A stretch of DNA of 64,000 nucleotides from Candidatus Accumulibacter appositus (GCA_000585055.1 JEMX01000012.1:94406-158405); one strand, 5' to 3'. Shown: positions 18,103-27,739, numbered from the stretch's first letter. A program made the numbers and translations. Notes: generated by a model not told the origin, from the letters alone.

Positions 18103-20418
18103 ATGACTCTTCGGCGCTTTCTTTTCGCACTTTGCATCCTGCTGCTTGCACCGCTCGCCGACGCGCAACTCACCCTGCCCAAACAGCTCTTCGGAGCATC
18201 CAAGGAAGCAAGCAAGTCGCCTGAAGTGAGCACGACGGACGCCGTCGACCCGCGTGCCGAGGCGGAGACGCTGCTCGCCGAAGCACGCCGTCGACAAGAG
18301 GAGCAACGCCTGAAGGAGCGAGCAGCAACCGAGAAAGGATCGCCGGCCAGCGAGCGCCAGCGCCTGCTCGACCGACTGGTACTGCTCTACGGCGAACGCG
18401 TGAAGCTGCTCGACGAACTGGCAACGCTGAAGAACTTGCCGCCCGAGACACCCAACCAACGGAGCGTAATGGCGGCTCTTTCCGGTCCACCTCCTTACTC
18501 CGCCTTGCGCGTCGATGCGCTGCGTGATGAATTCGATACCTTGAGCGAACATCTGAAAAGCCTCGGCGCGGCTGGACGTGCGCTCGAAGAACAACAGGCC
18601 GTGCTGATCGAAGTGCGGAAGCGAGCGGGCAAAGCCGTTCGCCTGGCCGAGGATCGGCTGGCGATGGCAGACAGCCGGGAACGAATCGACAAGGATCGCG
18701 AGAGCCTAGAACTCGCCTCGCTGAGCCAGCAACAGGCCGACGCAGACTTGAGTACGGTCACCGTCGGACGGAATCTCATCCAGATGAAACTGGAGAAACT
18801 GCAACCGCTGCGCGAAAAAATGCAGCGCCTGCTATCCCGCGTGCTACCCGAACAGCGACTCAGCAAGGAGGACTTCGAGCAGCAGCAGGCGACATTGCGT
18901 CTCAAGCAGGCCAGGGTGAGCGCCGAAATCGACCAGATGGTTGCCGAGAACAGCAAACACGCGACCGAGCGCGAGCGCTTGGCGAAACTGCTGACCGGCG
19001 CCGATCCAAATGGCCCCATAGCGCATCGCATGCAGGTTCTTGACGTGCAGATGGAGACCGACCGCCTGACGCTGATGACGCTGACCTGGCTGGACGGCCT
19101 GCTTCAGACGGCCAGCAGCGCGTGGGAACAGCGTTTCGTTGGTTTCAGCTCCGACGATCCCGCTACCCGCCAGACGGTCCTGTCGGCGCTGCAGCGGACC
19201 AGCGACGAACTCGTCAGCCGCCAGGACCTGTTCCGTGAAATGCAGGACGGGGCACGCACCGCGGTCATCCAGCAAGCGCTACGGCTTGAAAACACTTCAC
19301 TAAGCTCCAGTGAAAAGTCACAGGAGGCGGCGATTCTTAAGGCCCTGGAGAAGCGCGTGCAGGACTATCAGCGGCTGGAGGTTGCAGGCAGGCAATTGCA
19401 TCGTCAGATCAACCGCTGGCTCAAGGATTTCGGTTTCAGCGGCGAAGCCGGTGACACCGGCAACTGGAAGCTCGGCGCGCTACAGGTAACGAATACCCTC
19501 AAGCAGATCTGGGATTTCGAGATGTTTGCGGTAGAAGATTCGACCTTCGTCGATGGCAAGACGGTAACCGTGGCCTACGGAGTAACCGTTGGCAAGAGCA
19601 TCGGCGCGATCGTTCTGTATATTGTCGGCTACTGGCTGTTCTCACTGCTCTCGGCGCGCTTGCAGAGGCTGATGGTGAGCCGCTTTCACGTCGACGAGCA
19701 ACTGGCAAGCGTCATTCGTCGCTGGTCGATGATCGCGCTGGCCCTGGTGCTGGTGATCTTCATCCTCAATCTGGCGCGCATCCCGCTCACCGTATTCGCG
19801 TTCATGGGCGGTGCGCTGGCAATCGGCATCGGCTTCGGCACCCAGACGATCATCAAGAACGTCATCAGCGGCATCATCATCCTCTTCGAGCGCAAGGTTC
19901 GCGTCGGCGATATCGTCGCCGTACAAGGGATGACTGGCTACGTCACGCAGGTCGACCTGCGCGCGTCGACGCTGCGCGGCTTTGACGGTCTCGAAGCGCT
20001 GGTGCCCAACTCCAGCCTGCTGGAAAACCAGGTCATCAACTGGACCTACTCCAGTGCCCATGTCCGCCGCGAAATCAGGGTCGGCATTGCCTACGGGTCG
20101 CCGGTGCATGGCGCGGCCGACATCATCTCCGGCTGCGCCGACGACCACGGACAGGTCTTGAGGGACCCAAAGCCGGAAGTTTTTTTCGAGGACTTCGGCG
20201 ACAATGCGCTGCTGCTGGTACTGGTCTTCTGGGTCGAGCTCGGACCGAATCTGATGGGACGCCGGGTGGACAGCGACCTCCGCTATGCGATGGAGAAGCG
20301 GCTTGGCACGGCCGGGATCAGCATCGCCTTCCCACAACGTGACGTGCACCTCGACGTGTCGCAACCTCTGCCGGTGCGCGTCACACGAGAGCCAGTCGCC
20401 AGGCCTGACCCAGGCTGA
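18103..20418 (+). CDS. Large MscS-type mechanosensitive channel
   Basis: A 771-residue channel protein. A signal peptide (LFALCILLLAPLADAQ) is followed by a long periplasmic coiled-coil region (about residues 50-480), then three hydrophobic segments around residues 497-585 and the MscS core GIGFGTQTIIKNVISGIIIL with VRVGDIVAVQGMTGYV. This is the KefA/MscK-like layout, shorter than E. coli MscK. The ATG at 18103 has CGGAG about 9 bases upstream and is preferred over an in-frame TTG at 18094. It would release solutes on hypo-osmotic shock. A patatin gene follows on the same strand. Confidence 0.93.
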   Translation: MTLRRFLFALCILLLAPLADAQLTLPKQLFGASKEASKSPEVSTTDAVDPRAEAETLLAEARRRQEEQRLKERAATEKGSPASERQRLLDRLVLLYGERVKLLDELATLKNLPPETPNQRSVMAALSGPPPYSALRVDALRDEFDTLSEHLKSLGAAGRALEEQQAVLIEVRKRAGKAVRLAEDRLAMADSRERIDKDRESLELASLSQQQADADLSTVTVGRNLIQMKLEKLQPLREKMQRLLSRVLPEQRLSKEDFEQQQATLRLKQARVSAEIDQMVAENSKHATERERLAKLLTGADPNGPIAHRMQVLDVQMETDRLTLMTLTWLDGLLQTASSAWEQRFVGFSSDDPATRQTVLSALQRTSDELVSRQDLFREMQDGARTAVIQQALRLENTSLSSSEKSQEAAILKALEKRVQDYQRLEVAGRQLHRQINRWLKDFGFSGEAGDTGNWKLGALQVTNTLKQIWDFEMFAVEDSTFVDGKTVTVAYGVTVGKSIGAIVLYIVGYWLFSLLSARLQRLMVSRFHVDEQLASVIRRWSMIALALVLVIFILNLARIPLTVFAFMGGALAIGIGFGTQTIIKNVISGIIILFERKVRVGDIVAVQGMTGYVTQVDLRASTLRGFDGLEALVPNSSLLENQVINWTYSSAHVRREIRVGIAYGSPVHGAADIISGCADDHGQVLRDPKPEVFFEDFGDNALLLVLVFWVELGPNLMGRRVDSDLRYAMEKRLGTAGISIAFPQRDVHLDVSQPLPVRVTREPVARPDPG

Positions 20419-20503
20419 ACCCCGCCAACTCCACCCACCAGCGACAACACCGAGAAAGCAACGAGGCACAAACACAACAACCACAAGACGAAAGGACAGC
20501 CTT

Positions 20504-21682
20504 ATGAACCAGAAACTCCTTGAGCGCATCGATCGCCCCGGCCAGAAGAAGATCCTCGCCTGCGATGGCGGCGGCATCCTTGGCCTGATCAGCGTCGAGA
20601 TCCTGGCCCGGCTCGAAGCCGAGTTGCGCGCCAGGCTCGGCAAACCCGACCTGGTTCTCGCCGACTACTTCGACTTCGTCTGTGGCACCAGTACCGGTGC
20701 CATGGTTGCCGCGTGCATTTCGGCGGGCATGTCCACCGAGCAGATCCGCAGGTTCTACGTCGACAGCGGCCGGCAGATGTTCGACAAGGCCTCGCTCTTG
20801 AACCGCCTGAAGTACAGCTACAACGACGAGCCGCTCGCCGCCAAGCTGCGCAGCGAACTCGACGCGGCACTCGCGCATGTGCCCACGCCCGGCGAAGCGA
20901 ACGCCACCCTGGGAGACAGCAATCTGCGCAGCATGCTGATGATGGTGATGCGCAACGCCACCACCGATTCGCCGTGGCCGGTCTCCAACAACCCACGCGC
21001 GAAATACAACCAGCGCGATCGCCAGGACTGCAACCTGCGCCTGCCGCTCTGGCAACTGCTGCGTGCGAGCACCGCGGCCCCGACCTTTTTTCCACCCGAA
21101 GTGGTCACTTTCGCGCCGCATACCGACCAGGAGTACCAGTTCGTCTTTGTCGACGGCGGCGTCACCACCTACAACAACCCGGCCTTCCTGGCTTTCCAGA
21201 TGGTCACCGCGGCGCCCTATAAGGTCGGCTGGAAGACCGGCAGCGATCAGTTGCTGATCGTCTCGGTGGGAACCGGCGGCGCCGCCAACGCCAGGCCCGA
21301 CCTCAAGGCTGACGACCTGTGGCTGGTCGACAACGCCAAGAACCTGCCCGGCGCGCTGATGAATGCCGCCTCCGCAGGCTGGGACATGGCCTGCCGGACA
21401 CTCGGCGAATGCCGCTTCGGGCCATCGATCGACAGCGAATTCGGCGACATGCTGATGTCCCCGGGCGCTGCCGCCAACGCCAGTACCACCAAGCAGTTCG
21501 CCTACCTGCGCTACGACCCCGACGTCAGTCAGGCCGGCATCGACGCGCTCGGCCTGAGCGGTATCGACGCCAGCAAAGTGCAGGTCATGGACTCGGTGAA
21601 GAACATCGGCGACATCCAGAAGGTCGGTCAGACCTATGCCGCCAAGAGCGTGTCACTCGATCATTTGCGCGGCTTCTACTGA
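20504..21682 (+). CDS. Patatin-like phospholipase
   Basis: A 392-residue patatin-domain protein. The oxyanion motif is DGGGILG (residues 21-27), with Leu where Arg is usual. The nucleophile elbow GTSTG gives Ser63, and the catalytic Asp is Asp217 in VDGGVTTYNNPA. No signal peptide is seen, so it is predicted cytoplasmic, acting on membrane lipids or acyl esters. AAAGGA lies about 9 bases upstream of the ATG. It follows the MscS gene by 85 bases and could share its transcript. No nucleotide-cyclase neighbour is present, so a CBASS effector role is not supported. Confidence 0.9.
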   Translation: MNQKLLERIDRPGQKKILACDGGGILGLISVEILARLEAELRARLGKPDLVLADYFDFVCGTSTGAMVAACISAGMSTEQIRRFYVDSGRQMFDKASLLNRLKYSYNDEPLAAKLRSELDAALAHVPTPGEANATLGDSNLRSMLMMVMRNATTDSPWPVSNNPRAKYNQRDRQDCNLRLPLWQLLRASTAAPTFFPPEVVTFAPHTDQEYQFVFVDGGVTTYNNPAFLAFQMVTAAPYKVGWKTGSDQLLIVSVGTGGAANARPDLKADDLWLVDNAKNLPGALMNAASAGWDMACRTLGECRFGPSIDSEFGDMLMSPGAAANASTTKQFAYLRYDPDVSQAGIDALGLSGIDASKVQVMDSVKNIGDIQKVGQTYAAKSVSLDHLRGFY

Positions 21683-21725
21683 GCGAGCAGATCGGCTTCG
21701 CCAGCGAACGCTGAACGCGCAGCAC

Positions 21726-23567
21726 TCACCCCTCAGGGCCGAGGCCGCGAAGGGGGCGATCGAGCAAGGCCAGCAGCGGGCCGTCGTGGTTGTAGATGTC
21801 GAAGCGAAACGACACTGTGCCCGTGGATTCGGCACCGTCGCCACCATCGGCGACCACCGCAGTGCGGTAAAGCATCATCACCGGCACATGTCGCCCGACC
21901 GGCAGCGTTCGCGTGCGAGCGCTGTCGATAGCGGCGGCGAGTGCCTCCTCGTTCCAGCGCTCTGGATCATCGAGCAGCAGCAGGGCCAGTTCGCGCGGCT
22001 TCTCCAGCCGCACACAACCCGAACTGAGGGCCCGCACTGGCTTGCGGAAGAGAGAACGCGACGGCGTGTCATGGAGATAGATGGCGTAGCCGTTCGACAG
22101 CGAGAACTTGACCCGGCCGAGCGCTCCGCGGGAACCGGATTCCTGCACGACTTGATACGGGAAACCCCCGCGCCTGGCACTGCTCCAGTCGATCTGCGCC
22201 GGAGCCACCGCCTGCCCGCTGCGGTCAACGATGCGCAGCGCGTGCTTTTGCAAGTAGGCCGCGTTCTGGATCATGCCAGGGATGACGTCCTCGCGCAGAA
22301 TGGTCGGCGGCACCACCCACTTCGGATTGAGCACCAGGTGCTGGACGTGGTCGAGCAGCACGGGCGTTTCGCGAGCCGGCCGGCCAACCATGACTTTCGA
22401 TGACCATACCACTGCACCATCGAGCTGAAGTGCGGCATTGAAGCCGGTGATATCGACCACCAGGCGATCCGCACTCATGTCACGCGCCACCCAGCGCATC
22501 CGCTCCAGGTTCACGCGGATTTGTGCCACGCGTTCAGCCGCGCTGACGTTCAAGGCCGCGAGGGTGCTGCTTCCCACCGCCGCATCGGGCGCCAGGCCAT
22601 GCGCAGTCTGGAAGCGCTTCACGGCCTCGGCGAGGGCCTTGTCGTAGTGCGTGGCATTGCCATGCGCCGCGGCATTGCCACGCTTGTCGCCGGAGCGACC
22701 CGCTTCACCCGCTGCGAGCCAGCCCTCCGCCTGCAGGCGCTGGCGCAGCACGCGCACGCGCGGGTCGCGCTCGCCGGGGCGCAGGGTCGGACCAGCGGGA
22801 ATGCTTGGCCAGGCACCCGCTGCCGCCAAGGCGGTGAAACGTGACAGGGCTTTCTGCAAGCCACGATAAGCCGCGTCCTGCGGTGCCAGTGCCGCCAATG
22901 CATCCTGCAGCGCGGCTGCTTCGAGCAAATCGCCGAGGGTCTGTGCGTGCTCGCGTACGCCGAGTGGCGGGGAGAAATTCCACGTCGAATACAGCGAGGA
23001 GGGATCAACCTTGCCGTAACGCAGCTGTCGCACCAGACGTGCCAGGGCTTCGGTAAACAGCAGGTCCCGGCGAACGATCATCTGCGGATCATCGCCGCTC
23101 TGGGCCGTCGCCTGACGCAGCGCGTCAATGGCGAAATCGCCTGGCGCGAGGCCGTGCTCCCGGCTGGCCTCGACCGCGGCGATTAGCTCGCCCCTGCGCG
23201 CATTGCCGGTCCAGGCCGGTCGATAGCCGCGTCCGTAATAGAAGAGACGGACTACGGCAGCCTCGCCCGTGCCGCCAGACCAAGCCGCGCTTGCTTGCTC
23301 GTACAGCGCCTGCTCGATGCGCTGCGGCACTGTCGTAGTCGTCTGCTGCACAGAAGAAACCGGCGCCCGCCTGCTCTCGAAAGTCGGCGACGCCTCGAAG
23401 GCCTGCGCCAAGGCCGGCGGAGCACCGGCAATCAGCAGCGTTGCGGCAAAGAGCAAACGCAGCGAGGCCAACGAAAACACCGCTCGCCGAGCCGCGTGCC
23501 CCCCTCCCTCCTCGCGGCGGGGGGACCCGCGAAGAGCGGACCGCCTAGCCGCCAGAATGGCCATCAT
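21726..23567 (-). CDS. L,D-transpeptidase (YcbB/LdtD type)
   Basis: A roughly 613-residue periplasmic murein cross-linking enzyme making 3-3 bonds. The layout is a signal-anchor (LRLLFAATLLIAGAPPALAQA), an N-terminal scaffold domain, a peptidoglycan-binding repeat (VRVLRQRLQAEGW to AVKRFQTAHGLAPDAAVG), and a YkuD catalytic domain with the His of YLHDTPSRSLF and the Cys of LSSGCVRLEKPREL. The start is uncertain: the ATG at 23567 gives a long basic n-region, an ATG at 23621 is possible, and an internal GTG would give a normal signal peptide. It diverges from a MepK-like peptidase gene. Confidence 0.9.
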   Translation of the reverse strand: MMAILAARRSALRGSPRREEGGGHAARRAVFSLASLRLLFAATLLIAGAPPALAQAFEASPTFESRRAPVSSVQQTTTTVPQRIEQALYEQASAAWSGGTGEAAVVRLFYYGRGYRPAWTGNARRGELIAAVEASREHGLAPGDFAIDALRQATAQSGDDPQMIVRRDLLFTEALARLVRQLRYGKVDPSSLYSTWNFSPPLGVREHAQTLGDLLEAAALQDALAALAPQDAAYRGLQKALSRFTALAAAGAWPSIPAGPTLRPGERDPRVRVLRQRLQAEGWLAAGEAGRSGDKRGNAAAHGNATHYDKALAEAVKRFQTAHGLAPDAAVGSSTLAALNVSAAERVAQIRVNLERMRWVARDMSADRLVVDITGFNAALQLDGAVVWSSKVMVGRPARETPVLLDHVQHLVLNPKWVVPPTILREDVIPGMIQNAAYLQKHALRIVDRSGQAVAPAQIDWSSARRGGFPYQVVQESGSRGALGRVKFSLSNGYAIYLHDTPSRSLFRKPVRALSSGCVRLEKPRELALLLLDDPERWNEEALAAAIDSARTRTLPVGRHVPVMMLYRTAVVADGGDGAESTGTVSFRFDIYNHDGPLLALLDRPLRGLGPEG

Positions 23568-23976
23568 CACCCGATTGTCCACCGCGGAATTACCCAACAA
23601 GTCATTGTTCCAGAAGCGCATTTATGGCAATCCCCGAGAGTTGAAAGACGCATCACAGTACTGCGCCCTTGGTCCGCGAGCGATTCCTGCTATCGCCCAC
23701 GCTTCATTTTAAACTACGCCACGAGCGCCAAAGAGCACGAAATCTACTACACAATCGGCGCCATTCGCTTGCTGCCACACAAATTTCCAGCGCCCGGCCA
23801 TTCTCAAGGCAACGACCGCAGACGAAGAAGCATCGACGTCGATTTGGAGCCGCAACAGCGGCGGAAGTTCGGCAAACAAGCCGTCAATATGCGGCCAAGC
23901 CGGTGCGATCCGCTCAACATCGGCGCAAGATCAGGTAGGATGCGGTCTTGAAGTGTTTTTTGGACTGATCAGACCT
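23568..23976. other. Divergent spacer with no recognised gene
   Basis: About 410 bases between the L,D-transpeptidase and the MepK-like gene. It is less GC-rich than its surroundings and must carry both promoters. A TTTAAAAT box near 23708-23715 (reading leftward) could be a -10 element, but no -35 at proper spacing is convincing. Confidence 0.5.
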
Positions 23977-24561
23977 ATGCTCGATAACTCCATGCATTCC
24001 CATTCCACCGCGCTGCGCAAAACCGTATCACACCGTCGTTTGCTCCTGAAAGGATTAGCCGCTCTACCGCTGGCCTTGCCCTTCAGTTCAGCCAGCGCAG
24101 CCACAGACAAATACCGATTGAAGTTTCGCCACACCCATACTGACGAACTGCTCGACGTCGTTTTTCGCGATAGCCGCGGCTACATCGCCCCAGCCATCCA
24201 GCGCATGAACTGGCTGCTGCGCGATCACCGCTCCGGCGAGATGACCCACATGGATCCACAGCTGTTCGACATTCTGCATGCACTGCGCGCACGTTGCGGC
24301 GGCGACACCTTCGAAATAATCTCCGCCTACCGCTCGCCGGAGACCAACGCGAACTTGCGTAGCCACAGACGTGGCGTTGCAAAGCACAGCCTGCATATGG
24401 ACGGGCGTGCCATTGACGTGCGTCTGGTCGACTTCGACACCGCCCGTCTGAGCAACGCGGCAGTGGACCTGGGACTCGGCGGCGTCGGCTACTATCCCAG
24501 ATCCGACTTCCTGCACGTCGACACTGGTGACTTCCGCACCTGGGGCGCGGCGAGGAGCTGA
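23977..24561 (+). CDS. DUF882/M15 family murein endopeptidase (MepK/YcbK-like)
   Basis: A 194-residue exported zinc peptidase. An N-terminal RR-type leader (SHRRLLLKGLAALPLALP) suggests Tat export. Zinc ligands are visible in HSLHMDGRAIDVRL (His and Asp) and FLHVDTG (His), with ISAYRSPETN upstream. E. coli MepK cuts the 3-3 cross-links made by L,D-transpeptidases, and its gene is adjacent to ldtD there. Here the genes are adjacent but divergent. The ATG at 23977 or the one at 23992 could be the start; neither has a strong ribosome-binding site. Confidence 0.88.
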   Translation: MLDNSMHSHSTALRKTVSHRRLLLKGLAALPLALPFSSASAATDKYRLKFRHTHTDELLDVVFRDSRGYIAPAIQRMNWLLRDHRSGEMTHMDPQLFDILHALRARCGGDTFEIISAYRSPETNANLRSHRRGVAKHSLHMDGRAIDVRLVDFDTARLSNAAVDLGLGGVGYYPRSDFLHVDTGDFRTWGAARS

Positions 24562-24746
24562 GCGGCGCACGGCCAGCGAGTCGCTGCTGCTTTCGATCCC
24601 CGCATTCGCTTGTCTGCACGCTCTGCCGGTCAAGCTCCAGTTGCATCTAGGAAGGCAGGAATTCCCTTCCTCTGGCAGGCAGCAACGCAGAACCCCGTCG
24701 GCGACGCCGGCTCTGCCTGCACGCCGCCCGCTCGAAAGCCCAGGAA

Positions 24747-25415
24747 ATGATCGACGATCTGTTTTGCGACCTTGATAGCAAGGATCAGCGGCGGGAAGTT
24801 CTGACCGATGGCGCTCTGATCCTGCATGGCTTCGCGCGCGGGGAAACAGCGGGCCTGCTCGCCGCTATCGGCGAGGTCATCGCGGCAGCCCCCTTTCGCC
24901 GCATGCTGACGCCCGGCCGCTTGCGCATGTCGGTAGCCATGAGCAACTGCGGTCCGCTCGGCTGGCTCAGCGATCGCCAGGGCTATCGCTATGCACCGCT
25001 GGATCCCGACAGCGGGCAGCCGTGGCCGATGATGCCTGAGCTTTTCGCCCAGCTCGCCGAGAGGGCGGCGGCTGCAGCCGGCTTTCCCGGCTTCGCGCCG
25101 GACGCTTGCCTGATCAACCGCTATGAGGTGGGCAGCAAGCTCTCCCTGCACCAGGACAAGGACGAGACTGACTTCGGAGCACCGATCGTCTCCGTGTCAC
25201 TCGGTTTGCCGGCAGTGTTCCTGTTCGGCGGGCTGAAACGAAATGAGCCGACGACGCGTGTGCCGCTCGTCCATGGCGATGTCGTCGTTTGGGGCGGCCC
25301 TGCCCGCCTACGTTACCACGGCGTGCAAGCGCTCAAGGATGGGCGTTGGCCGGAGACCGGGAACTGCCGCATCAACCTCACCTTTCGCAAAGCGGGCCCG
25401 CCGGACGGCCGATGA
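24747..25415 (+). CDS. alkB: DNA oxidative demethylase AlkB
   Basis: A 222-residue Fe(II)/2-oxoglutarate dioxygenase that removes methyl groups from 1-methyladenine and 3-methylcytosine in DNA. Iron ligands are His135 and Asp137 (LHQDKDE) and His191 (LRYHGVQ). The 2-oxoglutarate-binding RINLTFR is near the C-terminus and INRYEVGSKLSLH precedes the ligands. The start has AGGA very close to the ATG. The stop overlaps the alkA start as ATGA, coupling the two repair genes. Confidence 0.95.
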   Translation: MIDDLFCDLDSKDQRREVLTDGALILHGFARGETAGLLAAIGEVIAAAPFRRMLTPGRLRMSVAMSNCGPLGWLSDRQGYRYAPLDPDSGQPWPMMPELFAQLAERAAAAAGFPGFAPDACLINRYEVGSKLSLHQDKDETDFGAPIVSVSLGLPAVFLFGGLKRNEPTTRVPLVHGDVVVWGGPARLRYHGVQALKDGRWPETGNCRINLTFRKAGPPDGR

Positions 25416-26308
25416 CGGCCCTCTTCAGCTGTGCAATACCCTTGCCCGCATCGTTCCGAGCGGGCGACATTCTGGCCTTCCATCGCCGCGATCCACTGAG
25501 GATTTCCGAGCGCGTTACCGAGACCTCCTTGCACAAGGGCCTGCTCTGGGCGCAAGCGCCGGCCTGTCTCAGCATTTCATTTGCGGCGGGTGTGGCGAAG
25601 GCCGAACTTGCCGTCGACAGCAATCTGGCAATGAGCGGCGAAGCGGACTTCCAGGCCATGCTGCGCCGCATGCTTGGCCTGACACAGGACGTCGAGCAGT
25701 TCGAGAGCAAATATCACCAGCATCCTCAACTCGGCACCTTGCTCGCCCAACATCCCGGGCTACGCGTGCCGCTCACGGCCACGCCCTTCGAGGCCTTGAC
25801 CTGGGCAATCATCGGCCAGCAGATCAGCGTCAGGGCCGCCGTCTCGATACGGCGCAAATTGATTATCGCCGTTGCTCTGCGGCATTCCAGCGGGCTGCTG
25901 TGCTATCCGGGGGCCAATGAGATCGCTGCGCTGGCCGAGGAGGACTTGCGGCAGGCCGGTTTCTCGATGAACAAGGCGCGTAGCCTGCGCGCCCTTTCGC
26001 GGCTGGTGGCAAGCGGCGAGCTGCCCTTGGGGGAATGGCTGGTGACCCTGCCGGTCGACGAAATTCGCGAGCAGCTTCTCGCCGTGCGCGGTATCGGCCC
26101 GTGGACCGTCAATTACGCCCTGCTGCGCGGCTTCGGCAGCCTGGATGGTTCGCTGCACGGTGACGTCGCAGTCCGCCGCGGGCTGCAATCACTGCTCGCT
26201 TCCCCGGACAGGATCAGCGAAGCGCAGGCGCGCGGCTGGCTGGCGCAGTTCTCACCCTGGCGAGCCCTGGTCGCCGCCCATCTCTGGGCCATGCCCGCAA
26301 AAGCATAG
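25412..26308 (+). CDS. alkA: DNA-3-methyladenine glycosylase II (AlkA-type)
   Basis: A 298-residue HhH-GPD glycosylase that excises alkylated bases. The helix-hairpin-helix reads LLAVRGIGPWTVNYALLRGFG, and the catalytic Asp is Asp251 in HGDVAVRRGL. The ATG at 25412 overlaps the alkB stop; a longer upstream in-frame reading runs inside alkB and is not real. With alkB it forms a two-gene alkylation-repair operon. No ada gene is in view, so adaptive control cannot be judged. Confidence 0.92.
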   Translation: MTALFSCAIPLPASFRAGDILAFHRRDPLRISERVTETSLHKGLLWAQAPACLSISFAAGVAKAELAVDSNLAMSGEADFQAMLRRMLGLTQDVEQFESKYHQHPQLGTLLAQHPGLRVPLTATPFEALTWAIIGQQISVRAAVSIRRKLIIAVALRHSSGLLCYPGANEIAALAEEDLRQAGFSMNKARSLRALSRLVASGELPLGEWLVTLPVDEIREQLLAVRGIGPWTVNYALLRGFGSLDGSLHGDVAVRRGLQSLLASPDRISEAQARGWLAQFSPWRALVAAHLWAMPAKA

Positions 26309-26380
26309 CCCCTCCCAGGCCCTTGCCTCTCGTGGGAGAGCGGCTGGGGAGCGCGGGCAAGCGCGACCAGCCGCGCAAGC

Positions 26381-26884
26381 TCAAGCACTCGCCGCGGAGC
26401 CGCCAACCGCCACCTCAACCAATTCGGGCTTGAGCACCTCGACCAGTGCCTGTGGCGCGATGCCCACCAGGTAACCGCGGCGGCCGCCATTGATGTAGAT
26501 CTTGTCGAGTTCGAGAATACTGCGCTCCACGTACACCGGCATCAGCTTGCGCGTGCCAAAGGGGCTGGTACCGCCCACCACGTAACCGGAGTGCCGAGCG
26601 GCCGCCGCCGGGCTGCACGGCGAGATCGTCTTGACGCCGATGTGGCGCGCGAGCTGCCGCGTCGACACGTCACGATCGCCGTGCATGAGCACGATCAGCG
26701 GGCGCTTGCTCTCGTCTTCCATGACCAGGGTCTTGATCACCGCGTGCTCGGCGACGCGCAGCTCGCGACAACTGACAGCCGTGCCGCCGCGCTCCTCGTA
26801 GGCGTAAGGATGGTCGGTGAATGGCACGCGCGCCGCGCGCAAGATGCGTATCGCCTGCGTAACCGGAAGCTTTTCCTGAACCAT
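26381..26884 (-). CDS. ybaK: Cys-tRNA(Pro)/Cys-tRNA(Cys) deacylase YbaK
   Basis: A 167-residue YbaK/EbsC protein that clears mischarged Cys-tRNA(Pro). Landmarks are KTLVMEDESKRPLIVLMHGD with its key Lys, and VGGTSPFGTRKLMPVYVE. The ATG at 26884 is preferred because upstream in-frame sequence runs into dispersed repeat copy D. It converges on alkA. Confidence 0.92.
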   Translation of the reverse strand: MVQEKLPVTQAIRILRAARVPFTDHPYAYEERGGTAVSCRELRVAEHAVIKTLVMEDESKRPLIVLMHGDRDVSTRQLARHIGVKTISPCSPAAAARHSGYVVGGTSPFGTRKLMPVYVERSILELDKIYINGGRRGYLVGIAPQALVEVLKPELVEVAVGGSAASA

Positions 26885-26901
26885 GGCGGCAATTGTAACC
26901 G

Positions 26902-27048
26902 CCCCCCCTCTTCCCCGGCAGTGGGGATTCCGGCTTGCACGCCGGAATCGTTCGCCGGGCAGGGAGCATGCTCCCTGAATTCGCCGCCTCACTCCGCGAG
27001 GGGAGAAAGGCGTTTCGTGAGTCACTTGCGCGACTTCACATTAAGCCG
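26902..27048 (+). repeat. Dispersed hairpin repeat, copy D
   Basis: Contains GATTCCGGC-TTGCAC-GCCGGAATC, the 18-bp palindrome CAGGGAGCATGCTCCCTG, a GAGGGGAGAAAGGCG run and the end motif GTCACTTGCGCGACT. It fills the divergent spacer between ybaK and nudF, so both promoters must lie in or beside it. Confidence 0.8.
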
Positions 27049-27101
27049 GGAGCTGCTCGCCCGCGGTAGCCTTAGTCCCGCAGTTCATCCACAATGGCCA
27101 A

Positions 27102-27710
27102 ATGCCAAGCAAGCCAATGAAAGCGAATATTCTGCAGGCAGACGCCGCCTACACGGGGTTCTTCCAACTGCGTCGCCTTGCCGTCGAGCACGATCGTTTT
27201 GACGGTGGCCACAGCGGCCCGCTGTGGCGCGAGGTTCTGCATCGCAGCGACGTCGCTGCCGCCCTGCTCTACGACGCCAAGGCAGACGCGGTGGTGCTCG
27301 TTGAACAGTATCGTGCGGGCGCACACCTGGCGGGCGAAAATCCCTGGCTGATCGACATTGTCGCGGGCCGCATCGAGGCCGGACAGACGCCGCTGGACAC
27401 GATCACACGTGAAATCGCTGAAGAATCCGGGCTGACGCCGGCCTCGATCGAGCCCATCGGCGTCTATCTCACCGCGCCGCACTTATCGAGCGAACGGGTG
27501 CATCTCTATTGCGCGTCGGTGAATGCCGGAAAGGTCGCCGGATTTCATGGACTGGCGCACGAAGGTGAGGATATCCGGCCGCTTGTAATGAGTCGCGGAG
27601 AAGCCCTGGCGCTAATGCGAACGCAGTGCATGTCCCTGTGGGCCGGACTGGCGCTCGTCTGGCTCGGCAAGGTCAGCGCGTCCCCCGCGAGGGTGGACGG
27701 GAGCAGCTAG
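27102..27710 (+). CDS. nudF: ADP-ribose pyrophosphatase (Nudix)
   Basis: A 202-residue Nudix hydrolase that splits ADP-ribose to AMP and ribose 5-phosphate. The Nudix box is complete, G-x5-E-x7-RE-x2-EE-x-G, ending REIAEESGL (Arg103, Glu104, Glu107, Glu108). NudF-type context is supported by VVLVEQYRAGAH upstream and YLTAPHLSSERVHLY downstream. The start could be 27102 or 27117; neither has a clear ribosome-binding site. Confidence 0.9.
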   Translation: MPSKPMKANILQADAAYTGFFQLRRLAVEHDRFDGGHSGPLWREVLHRSDVAAALLYDAKADAVVLVEQYRAGAHLAGENPWLIDIVAGRIEAGQTPLDTITREIAEESGLTPASIEPIGVYLTAPHLSSERVHLYCASVNAGKVAGFHGLAHEGEDIRPLVMSRGEALALMRTQCMSLWAGLALVWLGKVSASPARVDGSS

Positions 27711-27720
27711 CTGGCCGGAC

Positions 27721-27739
27721 TGTAAAGTTATCGTTTACA
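27721..27739. promoter_or_regulatory. Inverted repeat in convergent spacer
   Basis: TGTAAA-GTTATCG-TTTACA is a perfect 6-bp inverted repeat just after the nudF stop, in a spacer of 95 bases between convergent genes. It looks like an operator half-site pair or a weak hairpin. No function can be assigned. Confidence 0.3.

Noticed and set aside
20504..21682. Patatin as a CBASS effector
   Set aside because: No CD-NTase or other CBASS gene is adjacent; the neighbours are an MscS channel and an L,D-transpeptidase.
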